DNA of 64,000 nt from assembly GCA_022072405.1 (NCBI GenBank), contig JAJVHX010000012.1, positions 149,807-213,806 of the forward strand, read 5' to 3'. Under the pieces are notes generated by a model, which saw nothing but the letters and a program-made list of their open reading frames with translations, did no database searches and had not been told where the DNA came from. A program made the translations under genes and the position numbers. How positions within the stretch are numbered: position 1 is the first letter of the stretch; the number at the start of each line of letters is the position of its first letter. Of the stretch, positions 52,261 through 60,905 are shown piece by piece. The DNA is from Phycisphaerae bacterium. GTDB lineage: Bacteria > Planctomycetota > Phycisphaerae > UBA1845 > CAIVHJ01.

Positions 52261-52749
52261 TTACCAGGTCGTATAATCCGTTCCGGCTGACTTATAATCC
52301 GAGCGGAATTCACCCGATGACTCAACATAGAACCAGCCGGTGTCACCATCACCCGGATCGGCGTTGCCGCCATCAGTAATATCAACCGTGCTCAGATTAT
52401 TAAAGGGATTATCCGGCCAGGCCTCGGGTCGCAGATAAGGGCCAAAGGGATAACCACCATCATCCGCACAGGTCTTGTTGGCGGCGGGCACGCTCTTGTC
52501 CGCCTTGGTGCAGGTCGTCATCTGCTCGACCAGCTTGTCATCATCCGGATAGACGCCGTTGTGCTGCATCTTGAACACTTCCAGCTGGCTGCGCACCGTA
52601 GATAAGTTGGTCTTCAGCGCACTTTCCTGGGCATCGGTCGAGGCTTCCGTAAATTGCGGAATGACAATCGAGGCAATGATGCCCAGAATGACAATGACAA
52701 TCATCAGTTCGATCAGTGTGAACCCTGATCGCGTCGTCGGAGCCGACAT
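52261..52749 (-). CDS. Major pseudopilin, GspG/PilA-like
   Basis: 162 residues. The leader (to Gly 9) is followed by FTLIELMIVIVILGIIASIVIPQFTEASTDAQESAL, the full class III signature. The C-terminal domain has CTKADKSVPAANKTC (probable disulfide) and YPFGPYLRPEAWPDNPF with a GspG-like Pro/Asn turn. It is the first gene of the locus and the likely structural subunit of the filament. A GspG-like major subunit plus PilT makes the system intermediate between type II secretion and type IVa pili. Confidence 0.92.
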   Translation of the reverse strand: MSAPTTRSGFTLIELMIVIVILGIIASIVIPQFTEASTDAQESALKTNLSTVRSQLEVFKMQHNGVYPDDDKLVEQMTTCTKADKSVPAANKTCADDGGYPFGPYLRPEAWPDNPFNNLSTVDITDGGNADPGDGDTGWFYVESSGEFRSDYKSAGTDYTTW

Positions 52750-52803
52750 GGGGGTTTCTCCATATAAGGATGAAGGTACACCTTAACCGTACAATATAAA
52801 CTG

Positions 52804-52837
52804 CACTCCTGCACAAGTTTCGTCAGGTGCGGGAGTG
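52804..52837. promoter_or_regulatory. Inverted repeat upstream of major pseudopilin
   Basis: CACTCCTGCAC (52804-52814) and GTGCGGGAGTG (52827-52837) are inverted copies with one G-T pair, separated by 12 bases. It lies 55 bases upstream of the pseudopilin start; an AT-rich block between (52793-52798, reading TATATT on the reverse strand) could be its -10. It could be an operator or a leader hairpin. Confidence 0.45.
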
Positions 52838-53124
52838 AACTTGTCTGAATTACCGGCAAAATAATTATCGGCCGTGATTCCTGATCCCAGCCGGGCGCAT
52901 GTGTTCCTGCACCGCGCCAAACACAGCTTCCAGCGCCGAGCGGGTCGTCGTCATAATCCAGACAGCTTACCAATGGAATATAAGATTAATTTGTATTCGG
53001 AGAGACGATCGTAGGATTATGAGGCAGTTACCGGACCGCGGCGTCCTGTGTACTGCAACAGACCGCCGATTAAGCACCGTCGATATTGGCGATGCCCCGC
53101 CGGTGTTTCTTCATTTCTGGCCGC
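52838..53124. other. Intergenic, no gene seen
   Basis: Region between the pilus locus and the glycosyltransferase gene, both on the reverse strand. No coding features or strong terminators were recognised. Confidence 0.4.
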
Positions 53125-53850
53125 TCAATTGTGGGACGAGCGGGGCATGGTTTCGAGAATGTGCTTGCGCAGTTTGAACAGCTCCCGAAAGGCCCGCAGA
53201 ATGACTTTCAAATTAGCGCCGCTCTGCTGGCCGCTGACGCGTGGATAGTGATTCACGCCCAGTTGGCGAATCTCGTAGCCCAGGCGGGTTGCCTTGGCCA
53301 GCACTTCCGTATCAATCAACGCCCCCATGGAACGCAGCTCTATCTGCTCAAACAGCGTCCGCGGATAAAGTTTAAACGCCCCATCAATGTCCCGCACCCG
53401 CATGCCGAACAGCGTGTTCACCAGCTTGCCCCAGCACCAGGCGTTGAGCTTGCGCATCCGTGAATCCTGCCGATTCTGCCGATAAGCGGATACGATCACT
53501 TTCGGGCCGCGCAACGGCAGCAGTTTAGGTAACTCTCCAATATCAAACTGCCCGTCGCCATCGGTATAAAAAACCCATTCCTTGGCGGCTCCGCGAAACC
53601 CGCTCTGCAAGGCGCCGCCGTAACCTTTGTTGGTGGGGTGATGAATCACCCGGACTTCCGGGATTTCGCCGGCCAGTTGATCGGCGATTTCAGCCGTGCG
53701 GTCCTTGCTGCCGTCGTTGACGATGATCACTTCAAAGTCGCTGCTGATCTGCCGGCAGACGCTGACCGCCTGACGGGTGGTCCGTTCGACATTGCCCTCT
53801 TCGTTGTGACAGGGAAAAAAAACGCTGATGGAGATCGAATCAGAGGTCAT
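53125..53850 (-). CDS. Family 2 glycosyltransferase (dolichol-phosphate-mannose-synthase-like)
   Basis: 241 residues. GT-A fold: VFFPCHNEEGNVERT, then VNDGSKDRT (nucleotide-sugar site), FYTDGDGQFDIGELPKLL (the D-x-D metal motif) and DIDGAFKLYPR near 160. The C-terminus has no obvious membrane helices. It would transfer a sugar to a lipid or protein acceptor at the inner membrane. Lying directly upstream of the pilus locus, it may act on surface structures (inference). Confidence 0.9.
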   Translation of the reverse strand: MTSDSISISVFFPCHNEEGNVERTTRQAVSVCRQISSDFEVIIVNDGSKDRTAEIADQLAGEIPEVRVIHHPTNKGYGGALQSGFRGAAKEWVFYTDGDGQFDIGELPKLLPLRGPKVIVSAYRQNRQDSRMRKLNAWCWGKLVNTLFGMRVRDIDGAFKLYPRTLFEQIELRSMGALIDTEVLAKATRLGYEIRQLGVNHYPRVSGQQSGANLKVILRAFRELFKLRKHILETMPRSSHN

Positions 53851-53932
53851 GGTGATTCTCAGGATAGTGCGTCTAAGTCAGTTCTCAGGGTCAGTAGGAT
53901 AGCTGTGGAAGGGTTGGGGAACAAGAGGGAGA

Positions 53933-55372
53933 TCAGGTCACACACTCTGCCAGGTGGATGCGATTTTTGCCCGCCTGTTTGGCGAGGTAGAGCGCCTGGT
54001 CGGCTGCCTTCATCAGTTCGTCCGGGTGGACCGCCTTGATCTCCCGCAGCCCGGCGGCGCCGATGCTGATGCCGAAATCGATATCCTTGCCCTTGAGCTG
54101 CGTTTTTACTTCCTGCTGGAAGCGATCGACAATACGCTGGCCCACCAGGTAAGCCTGTTCCGCCGAGGTGGAGGGCAGCAAAATGCAGAATTCATCACCA
54201 CCGAAACGGGCCCCCATGTCCGCACCGCGCAACTCCGAGCCGATCACCGTCGCGGTCAGCATCAGCAGCGAGTCGCCCACTTCGTGGCCATATTTGTCGT
54301 TGACCTTCTTGAAGTTATCCAGATCGATCATCAGACAGGAGAGATCGCTGTTATAACGCTCGCTTTCGGAGAATCGGCGAACCAGCAACTCACCGAGGTG
54401 GCGTCGGTTATACAGTCCGGTCAGCGGATCGCGTGACGCCAGTTCCTTCAACTGCCGGGTCCGCTGGAGGACGCGATCTTCCAACTCCACCTTGTTCTTG
54501 ACCAGATCGTCGTGGGTCTTGGTCAGGACGTCAGCCATGTGGTTGAACGAATCCGCCAACTGGCCGATTTCATCGCTGCGCTGGATATGACAGCGCACCC
54601 GATAATCACCGCGGGCCATCTGGTTCACCACCTGGCTTAATTCATTGATCGGGCTGACCACCCTCCGCACCACGATGAACACCAGCGGAATCATCGCCAG
54701 AACGATGCTCAATCCCGCGTAACGGATATTCTGTAGAAACATGATCAGATCATTCTGCACCGTGGTCAGATTCACGCCCAGCCGCACATAACCGCACAGT
54801 TGTTCCTGTTGCTGGCCGCCGGTATCGGTTGTCACCCGCATCGCCGGACGCACCACATCCAGGTAGGGCGGATGGTCGGCGGTCTGGCCGGACAGGCGGG
54901 CTTCATGAATGATCATCGATAACGGGTCTCGACTGCTGCTCTCCTGCAGCGGTGTGGGATGAACCAGTTTGCTTTCCCAACTGCTCAACGTATTGCTATG
55001 GGCATCAAAAAACTGCACATAGAGCGTCGTGCTGTTCTGCTGACAAATGTGCGACAGTTCTTCCAGCTTCAGGCGATTATCCTGGAGCAGATATTCACTG
55101 GCCTGGGCCGCCAGAAGGTCGGTCTGCTTCTTGAGTTGTTGTACTTCCTGGTTGATGACCATGGCTTCGATCTTCTGGCGGATAAAGTACTCCGCGGTCA
55201 GTGCCAGAATGAACATCAACACGGTGACCAGAACGGTCCATTTGAATTGCAGACCCCGCAGCAGGCTGCCGAGAGTTCGGCGCGGTTTCCAGGCCGGCAG
55301 GGCGGATTCACCCATGTTCCACTCTGAGGTGGCGGTAGCTGGTCCTATACTCTCTCGTGCCGTTTTGTCCAT
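53933..55372 (-). CDS. Membrane-bound diguanylate cyclase (HAMP-GGDEF)
   Basis: 479 residues from the ATG at 55372; a frame from 55480 adds 36 residues. It has two membrane helices (about 40-62 and 225-245) around a periplasmic sensor, a HAMP domain (RRVVSPINELSQVVNQMARGDYRV), a coiled coil, and GGDEF (about 315-475). The active site GGDEF is intact, and RGAD lies five residues before it, the RxxD product-inhibition site. It synthesises c-di-GMP and is the natural counterpart to the HD-GYP protein at 36648-38330. Confidence 0.93.
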   Translation of the reverse strand: MDKTARESIGPATATSEWNMGESALPAWKPRRTLGSLLRGLQFKWTVLVTVLMFILALTAEYFIRQKIEAMVINQEVQQLKKQTDLLAAQASEYLLQDNRLKLEELSHICQQNSTTLYVQFFDAHSNTLSSWESKLVHPTPLQESSSRDPLSMIIHEARLSGQTADHPPYLDVVRPAMRVTTDTGGQQQEQLCGYVRLGVNLTTVQNDLIMFLQNIRYAGLSIVLAMIPLVFIVVRRVVSPINELSQVVNQMARGDYRVRCHIQRSDEIGQLADSFNHMADVLTKTHDDLVKNKVELEDRVLQRTRQLKELASRDPLTGLYNRRHLGELLVRRFSESERYNSDLSCLMIDLDNFKKVNDKYGHEVGDSLLMLTATVIGSELRGADMGARFGGDEFCILLPSTSAEQAYLVGQRIVDRFQQEVKTQLKGKDIDFGISIGAAGLREIKAVHPDELMKAADQALYLAKQAGKNRIHLAECVT

Positions 55373-55615
55373 CCGTGATTCCGTGCGGTCCGGGTCCGAT
55401 TTATGCCTGATAAAATCTACAATATATTCCCCGCAGATAATCTGAACTTCGGGGCGGTCATTGCCATACACATCGGACATTCCGGCCAGCCGCTGAATAT
55501 ATCAGCACCGATTGACTCAATTCGTCGGGGGACCGTTGTCTCAGGGGTTGGAGAATCGCATTATTCAGGCTGGAATCTAATGCATGGGGTTATCGGACGA
55601 TCTCAGATGGGGTGT

Positions 55616-55680
55616 GGTTTCAAAATTCAAAGAGCCGCGGGCTTTAGCCCGCGCGAAACACCCATGGCTGTTATGAAACC
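55616..55680. repeat. Second full-length copy of GCGGGCTTTAGCCCGC element
   Basis: Same structure as 18595-18660: outer GGTTTCAAAATTCAA, inner palindrome CGCGGGCTTTAGCCCGCG at 55636-55653, and a mirrored ATGAAACC end. Confidence 0.8.
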
Positions 55681-55697
55681 AATTCTAGTGCTTGTGC

Positions 55698-55979
55698 TCC
55701 ATACTTGCGTAGCAAGGGTAGGGGTCCATACCTTGATGAAATCAGCGGCAAAGGGCGCTCCATCCTTGCGTAGCAAGGATGGGAAATCATCTCGGATCGA
55801 ATGTGATTCTCCACCCTTTCCTGCAGTGTGCCACGGCTCTGTGAGCCGTGTTAATAGTGAGCCGTGGTGGGCTTCGCCACAGCTGATATCGCAGGGGCAT
55901 ACGACAACCCGGCACATGAAAAACTTTTAACTGCTATAGTCCGCGCGTCCGGCGACGCGCCGGCTAAAGCCCGCGGCTA
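55698..55979. repeat. Cluster of three further palindromic repeat types
   Basis: CTTGCGTAGCAAG-type hairpins occur near 55698-55725 and at 55760-55782 (CCATCCTTGC / GCAAGGATGG around GTA). CACGGCTC TGT GAGCCGTG lies at 55832-55850. A diverged, inverted GGCTAAAGCCCGCGG copy of the first family lies at about 55957-55979. Nothing in 55373-56004 looks like a gene. Confidence 0.7.
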
Positions 55980-56004
55980 TTTCTGGTTCCGGCGTACTGC
56001 TCAG

Positions 56005-57240
56005 TTATTCAGTGGGTGCAGCAGTGGCCGGTGCCGCGGCGTAGTTTTTCAGAAAAATGTAATAGAGCTGGCCCTCGGCATAGGTCCGTCCGCTGACTAC
56101 TTCCGCCTCCGGACCCACACCCATGTAAATGTCGGTACGCCCGGCAGCGCGAATCGCGCCGCCTGTGTCCTGATCCAGCGTAAAACTGGCAAAGGGCAAC
56201 TGACGATATTCGCCCTGATAGGATTGGGGCAGAGTCGTCATCAAATAGGCCAGACAGGCCCGCGGATAAATGGATTTGTCGGTAGCGATGGTACGCTGCG
56301 GCAGGACCGGCTCATTGATGCTGCCGAACGGCCCGCCCGGTGCTTCCCGGAAAAAGACATAGCGCGGATTCTGCCAGGTATAGTGCTGGATTTTGTCCGG
56401 ATGGGATTGGAAATAGGCGAGCATGGTCTGCAATGAGGCTTCGGTCGGTTCCAGCAAACCATCCTGAATCATGAGTTCACGGACCGACTGGTATTCGTGG
56501 CCGTTGTTGGCGGCATAGCCGAGTTCATAAAGCGAACCATCCGCCAGGCGCAACTTGGCTGATCCCTGCACGGTGATGACGTAGGTTTCGAAGGGATCCT
56601 TCAGCCAGGCGATTTCCAGTCCGCTGAAGAGCCCGGTGGAGGATTCAATTTCCTGCCGGGTGTAATAGGGGACCGTACGGCCTTCGGTGGTTCTTCGGCC
56701 CAGTATGTTGCCATCCTCATCCTTCACCAGGTCCGGCGGCAGCGCATAGAGCGGATATCGATATTGACTATCCGGCTGTTGGCGGCCGTCGAAAATCGGC
56801 GTGTAATAGCCGGTGAACAGTACCGTACCGCAATCATCGCATCCCACCGATTGATAAACGTCATATTCGCTGACGATGATTTCGTTGAGTTGTTCAGGTG
56901 AGCGGGCCTGATCGAGCACTTCTAAAAAGCGCTGCAACGAAGCCACCGCCTGCTCATGGCTGATCGGACCATAAGGAAAATAACGCTGGCTGGAGGGTTT
57001 CGACATATAGTTGAGACTATTGCGGATCGCGTCGCGCAGCCGAGCCTGGTTATAATAGCCCCGCCCGAAATCAGGATAGTCCGCCGGATCAATTTTTCGC
57101 AGCGCCAACTGCCCGGGGGGCAGCGGCTTATTATAATCCTTGCCGCTGGGTTTCAGCACTTCCGTCGGTTGCGGAGTGGGTTTGGTGCAGCCGGCGATCA
57201 TCAGCAGAACACAGATTCCATATCGCAGGGGTCGAGACAT
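56005..57240 (-). CDS. mltA: Membrane-bound lytic murein transglycosylase A
   Basis: 411 residues. Lipoprotein signal with CVLLMIAGC (Cys 18). Cleaves peptidoglycan glycan strands, leaving anhydro-muramic ends. Family blocks are GYYTPIFDGRQQPDSQYRYPLY near 143, LDQDTGGAIRAAGRTDIYMG near 350 with the catalytic Asp (in D-x-x-D-T-G-G), and FVFFRE-like YVFFREAPGGPFG near 292. It supports the presence of a peptidoglycan wall. A small CDDC pair (CDDCG near 133) is extra. Confidence 0.92.
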   Translation of the reverse strand: MSRPLRYGICVLLMIAGCTKPTPQPTEVLKPSGKDYNKPLPPGQLALRKIDPADYPDFGRGYYNQARLRDAIRNSLNYMSKPSSQRYFPYGPISHEQAVASLQRFLEVLDQARSPEQLNEIIVSEYDVYQSVGCDDCGTVLFTGYYTPIFDGRQQPDSQYRYPLYALPPDLVKDEDGNILGRRTTEGRTVPYYTRQEIESSTGLFSGLEIAWLKDPFETYVITVQGSAKLRLADGSLYELGYAANNGHEYQSVRELMIQDGLLEPTEASLQTMLAYFQSHPDKIQHYTWQNPRYVFFREAPGGPFGSINEPVLPQRTIATDKSIYPRACLAYLMTTLPQSYQGEYRQLPFASFTLDQDTGGAIRAAGRTDIYMGVGPEAEVVSGRTYAEGQLYYIFLKNYAAAPATAAPTE

Positions 57241-57327
57241 GAGATGAACTCCTTCCGTGGATTTGATCCGATATCTACCGCTCTATACGCGGATTATATC
57301 GAGGTTCATCAAAGCAGGGTAGCCGGA

Positions 57328-58575
57328 ATGGTCGATGCAAAGAGTATGGTGACCGCTTCGCTCAATGGGATTAGCCTCGGATGGCAGCGGGTCGGAATGA
57401 TCGTCCTGCTGCTGACCGTTCCGCTCCCCGCGGCCCAGGCCCAGTCGGTCGACTTGCGTATTCGGACGGTGGATGTGGCGGAGCTGAATGGCGAGCTGAT
57501 CGATTTCAGCCTGGAGCAGGGCTTGCGGCTGCAGCCGGCGGCGGGCGGTGACCCGCTCCACATACCCACCGGTGAACTGGTCGAACTGCACCGCGAAACT
57601 ACGCCGGTCCAATCCGCCACCCCGGCTTTTCAGGTACTGCTCGCCGGCGGCGATCGGCTGCTGGGTCAGGTCGGTGCCAGTCCTGCTGACCAGTTACTCC
57701 TGCACTGTCGGCTACATACCGCGCTGGCTATTCCACTGGACCGGGTACAGGCGGTGATTACCCCCACCGGTCAGAAACCATTCTATCGTGCGCGCTTGGA
57801 TCAGCAGTTGGGCCGCTCGCGTCGTGAGGATGAAGTATTGCTGGCCAACGGTGACACGGTACAGGGATTTATCAGCGTTTTTACCGATCAGGCCTTGCAG
57901 TTCGAACAGGGTAACAATACCACTGCCATCGCCTACGACCTGATCGTGGCGGTACTGCTGGCTGAGCCGCAGGAACCCAAACGCCACGGTATCACTGCCC
58001 AGCTCACCTTCGCCGACGGCAGTCGGCTGACGGTCAACGAACTGCGCTGGAGTGCCGATCGACTGGAACTCTCCTATTTCGACGGCACGCAATTGGGCCT
58101 GGCGGCAGCGGAACTGCAACAGATGGAGATTCGCGGCGGGCGCTGGTTGTGGCTGCAGGAGCTGGATTCATTGCTATATGAACAAACTCCAGGGCTTTCC
58201 CTCGCCTGGCCAATGTCACGGAATCGCAATGTGCTGGGCGGACCGTTGCATGTCGGCGGGCAGCAATTCGCCCATGGTTTGGGTGTGCATAGCGCCACCC
58301 GCATTACCCTGCCGCTCGATGGAAAATTCGCGGCTCTCGCCATTCAGTGCGGCCTGGATGATGTCGCCGGGCAACTGGGCGAGGTGAATGCCAGCATCCG
58401 CGTCGATGGCGTCGTTCGTTGGGAGAAAAACCAGATTCGTGCCGACCAGCCGGTGCAAACCATTCAGGTCGATCTGCGCGGTGGAAAAATGCTGGAACTG
58501 CGGGTGGATTTCGGGGCCAACGGTGATATTCAGGATTGCTTCAACTGGGTCGACGGCATCCTGATCAAACCCTGA
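57328..58575 (+). CDS. Secreted protein with C-terminal NPCBM domain
   Basis: 415 residues from the ATG at 57328. Signal peptide with core MIVLLLTVPLPAAQAQS. The middle is a set of beta strands with recurring LL(A/L)-x-GD motifs (LLAGGDRLLGQV, LLANGDTVQGFI). Residues about 280-415 form an NPCBM carbohydrate-binding-like domain (HVGGQQFAHGLGVHSATRITLPL; DCFNWVDG end). It may bind glycans at the cell surface. A start at 57244 would leave almost no space from the divergent mltA start; 57346 is another candidate. Confidence 0.82.
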   Translation: MVDAKSMVTASLNGISLGWQRVGMIVLLLTVPLPAAQAQSVDLRIRTVDVAELNGELIDFSLEQGLRLQPAAGGDPLHIPTGELVELHRETTPVQSATPAFQVLLAGGDRLLGQVGASPADQLLLHCRLHTALAIPLDRVQAVITPTGQKPFYRARLDQQLGRSRREDEVLLANGDTVQGFISVFTDQALQFEQGNNTTAIAYDLIVAVLLAEPQEPKRHGITAQLTFADGSRLTVNELRWSADRLELSYFDGTQLGLAAAELQQMEIRGGRWLWLQELDSLLYEQTPGLSLAWPMSRNRNVLGGPLHVGGQQFAHGLGVHSATRITLPLDGKFAALAIQCGLDDVAGQLGEVNASIRVDGVVRWEKNQIRADQPVQTIQVDLRGGKMLELRVDFGANGDIQDCFNWVDGILIKP

Positions 58576-58627
58576 TTAACTCTAATTTCTCAAACAATAA
58601 ATTACCGGGTACTTCAATAATATATAG

Positions 58628-58647
58628 CACCCGACTGGAATCGGGTG
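58628..58647. terminator. CACCCGA/TCGGGTG hairpin
   Basis: A 7-bp stem with a six-base loop lies about 50 bases after the NPCBM gene. The stem sequence is nearly that of the terminator at 46431-46450. No long T-run follows on either strand, so it is at most a weak terminator; it also lies downstream of the small reverse gene at 58693. Confidence 0.45.
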
Positions 58648-58692
58648 TTGGATGATATCTCCGTGAATGAGTAATGCGAGAACCGATCTGTC

Positions 58693-58794
58693 TTACAATC
58701 CGCCGGTCAGGCCCGTGCCCCCAACCGCCGGAATCGCCACCGCCGCCGCCAGATAAAAGACCAGTAAAAACATTGCGATTATGGCTGCAAACAT
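58693..58794 (-). CDS. 33-residue hydrophobic membrane peptide
   Basis: Reverse-strand ATG at 58794 with AAGGAG (58802-58807) seven bases upstream, stop TAA at 58693-58695. The peptide begins MFAAIIAMFLLVFYLAAAVA, a single membrane helix, and ends in a Gly/Pro-rich tail (IPAVGGTGLTGGL). Good ribosome-binding site, clean stop and hydrophobicity argue for a real small protein; function unknown. It stands alone between the NPCBM and lysS genes. Confidence 0.6.
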   Translation of the reverse strand: MFAAIIAMFLLVFYLAAAVAIPAVGGTGLTGGL

Positions 58795-58954
58795 ATTTAC
58801 GCTCCTTGCGATTCGGTTATGGTTAATGAAGATGATCTTCCACGCCGCGCTTCCCGAGAGGTCACAATAACCTCGTTGCCGAGGCTGATCTCCCCGGTTA
58901 GCATGGGCATTTTATCGGCCTTTTGTCGAGAAACTCCTTAAGAATAGATAAACC

Positions 58955-60412
58955 ATGACAGACCAATACAAGAATGATCGTCTGGCCAAGCTGCAGGCCC
59001 TTCAGCAGATTGGTCTTGACCCCTATGGTCAGCGAACCCAACAGCTCGAGTATACCACAGTACTGCATAACCGTTTGTCAGAACTGGGCTTGCAGCCAGG
59101 TGAATTACGCACTGACCAGCACGGGCGCGTGGCGGGGCGGATCATCCTGCTCCGCGATATGGGCAAGCTCGCCTTCCTGACCCTGCGCGATCGTCATGGC
59201 GATCTGCAGGTCGGGCTATCTGCCAAAATGCTGCAAACCAACTGGTCCGTCGTGAAAAATCTGGACCTGGGCGATTGGATTGCCGTCGAAGGTCTGCTGG
59301 GCAAAACGAAAACGGGCGAAGACACACTCTGGGGAGAGCAACTGACATTTCTGTGCAAGGCGTTGCAGCCGCCGCCGGAAAAATGGCATGGCTTGACCGA
59401 TGTCGATCTGCGTTACCGCCGCCGCTATGTCGATCTGTTCGCCAATCCGGAAGTCCGCCAGGTATTCCAGCAGCGCTCGCAGATCATCCAGGCGGTCCGC
59501 GACTGCCTCCTCGCCCGGCAGTTCATGGAGGTGGAAACCCCCGTGCTGCAACCGATCTACGGCGGAGCCGCTGCTCGGCCTTTCACGACCCACCACAACA
59601 CCCTCGATATGCAGCTCTATCTGCGCATCAGTCCGGAGCTGTATCTCAAGCGGTTGCTGGTCGGCGGTTTGGAACGGGTGTTTGAGTTTGCCAAAAATTT
59701 CCGCAACGAAGGGATCAGCCCGCGCCACAATCCCGAATTCACCATGCTGGAGCTTTACCAGGCTTATGGCGATTATCACGACATGATGGATATCTGCGAA
59801 GCCATGGTCACTGCCGCCATCGAACGGATCGGTGGCGGGCTGGTGCGGCCTTACGGCGAGATGACCATTGATTACACGCCGCCCTGGCCTCGGCGGAAAT
59901 ATGCCGACCTGCTGAAAGAATATGCCGGCGTGGAGATCGACGATATCACCGCCATCCGGGCCAAAGCGGCCGAACTGAGCATCGAACACCACGGGCTGGA
60001 TGACGCCCTGGTGATCAATCTGCTTTTTGAACACACCGTCGAGCCGCAACTGGTTCAGCCGACATTCGTGATTGATTATCCCGCGCCGTTGTGTCCGCTG
60101 ACCCGCCGCCACCCCGACAATCCCGACATCGCTTTACGGTTTGAGCTGTATGTCGCCCGCATGGAGCTGGGCAACGCCTACACTGAATTGAACGATCCGC
60201 AGGTGCAGGAGGCCAACTTCCGCCAGCAATTGCGCGGCGAAGGTGACGAGACCATGGCGGTGATGGATGAGGATTTCGTAATGGCGCTCGAATATGGCAT
60301 GCCGCCGGCGGGGGGCCTGGGTGTCGGCATCGACCGGCTGGTCATGCTGCTGACCAACTCCACCAGCATCCGCGATGTGATCCTGTTCCCGCTCCAACGC
60401 CCGGTGGAATAA
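58955..60412 (+). CDS. lysS: Lysyl-tRNA synthetase, class II
   Basis: Charges tRNA-Lys. 485 residues. The N-terminal OB-fold anticodon domain includes VAGRIILLRDMGKLAFLTLRD; the class II core has motif 1 near 150-190 (VRQVFQQRSQIIQ ... VETPVLQPIYGGAAARPF), motif 2 FRNEGISPRHNPEFTMLE near 248, and motif 3 GLGVGIDRLVMLL near 452. Complete and normal. Confidence 0.97.
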   Translation: MTDQYKNDRLAKLQALQQIGLDPYGQRTQQLEYTTVLHNRLSELGLQPGELRTDQHGRVAGRIILLRDMGKLAFLTLRDRHGDLQVGLSAKMLQTNWSVVKNLDLGDWIAVEGLLGKTKTGEDTLWGEQLTFLCKALQPPPEKWHGLTDVDLRYRRRYVDLFANPEVRQVFQQRSQIIQAVRDCLLARQFMEVETPVLQPIYGGAAARPFTTHHNTLDMQLYLRISPELYLKRLLVGGLERVFEFAKNFRNEGISPRHNPEFTMLELYQAYGDYHDMMDICEAMVTAAIERIGGGLVRPYGEMTIDYTPPWPRRKYADLLKEYAGVEIDDITAIRAKAAELSIEHHGLDDALVINLLFEHTVEPQLVQPTFVIDYPAPLCPLTRRHPDNPDIALRFELYVARMELGNAYTELNDPQVQEANFRQQLRGEGDETMAVMDEDFVMALEYGMPPAGGLGVGIDRLVMLLTNSTSIRDVILFPLQRPVE

Positions 60413-60414
60413 AT

Positions 60415-60442
60415 GGAACCACCAAGACACCAAGGCACCAAG
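60415..60442 (-). repeat. Dispersed CCTTGGTGGTTC repeat, copy 2 (inverted)
   Basis: This copy is the reverse complement of CTTGGTGCCTTGGTGTCTTG with GTGGTTC at its end. It begins just after the lysS stop and runs into the 5' end of the GxxExxY frame. Confidence 0.75.
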
Positions 60443-60445
60443 ATT

Positions 60446-60853
60446 ATGATAGTCAATAAAACACCCATAACCGAACCGACCGCCGAAGAAGATCGATTGG
60501 CAACGCAAATCGTGGACGGCGCGTTCCAGGTGCACCAAAAACTGGGACCGGGCTTGTTGGAAAGTATTTACGAAAAATGCTTTTGTTACGAACTGAGCAA
60601 AAGAAATCTGATCATTCAGCAACAGGTGATGGTGCCCATCCAATATGATGAGCTGATTATCAATGAAGGATTACGACTCGATGTGCTTGTTGAAAACCGC
60701 ATTATCTGTGAATTAAAAGCCGCTGAGGTCACGAACCCGGTTTGGAAAGCACAATTGCTGAGCTATATGAAACTGGCTGATAAGCGACTGGGATTTTTGA
60801 TTAATTTCAATGTGAAGCGAATCAAAGACGGGATCGAGCGATTTATTTTATAA
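60446..60853 (+). CDS. GxxExxY family protein
   Basis: 135 residues. The name-giving motif is GLLESIY near residue 38, and the nuclease-like core GLRLDVLVENRIICELKA near 77 supplies D ... E-x-K as in PD-(D/E)XK folds. The family is widespread in planctomycetes and some other phyla; activity is unproven. The ATG at 60446 is preferred because the ten residues before it are encoded by the dispersed repeat. It is flanked by inverted repeat copies at 60415-60442 and 60906-60928 and is A+T-richer than lysS. Confidence 0.85.
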   Translation: MIVNKTPITEPTAEEDRLATQIVDGAFQVHQKLGPGLLESIYEKCFCYELSKRNLIIQQQVMVPIQYDELIINEGLRLDVLVENRIICELKAAEVTNPVWKAQLLSYMKLADKRLGFLINFNVKRIKDGIERFIL

Positions 60854-60905
60854 TCGCGACCAAGCTGTTGATAGCGTAGCATTGCCAAACGATTATTGAA
60901 CTATT

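Noticed and set aside
55403-55930. Forward open frame of 175 codons
   Set aside because: It runs through four kinds of palindromic repeats and has no protein family features.
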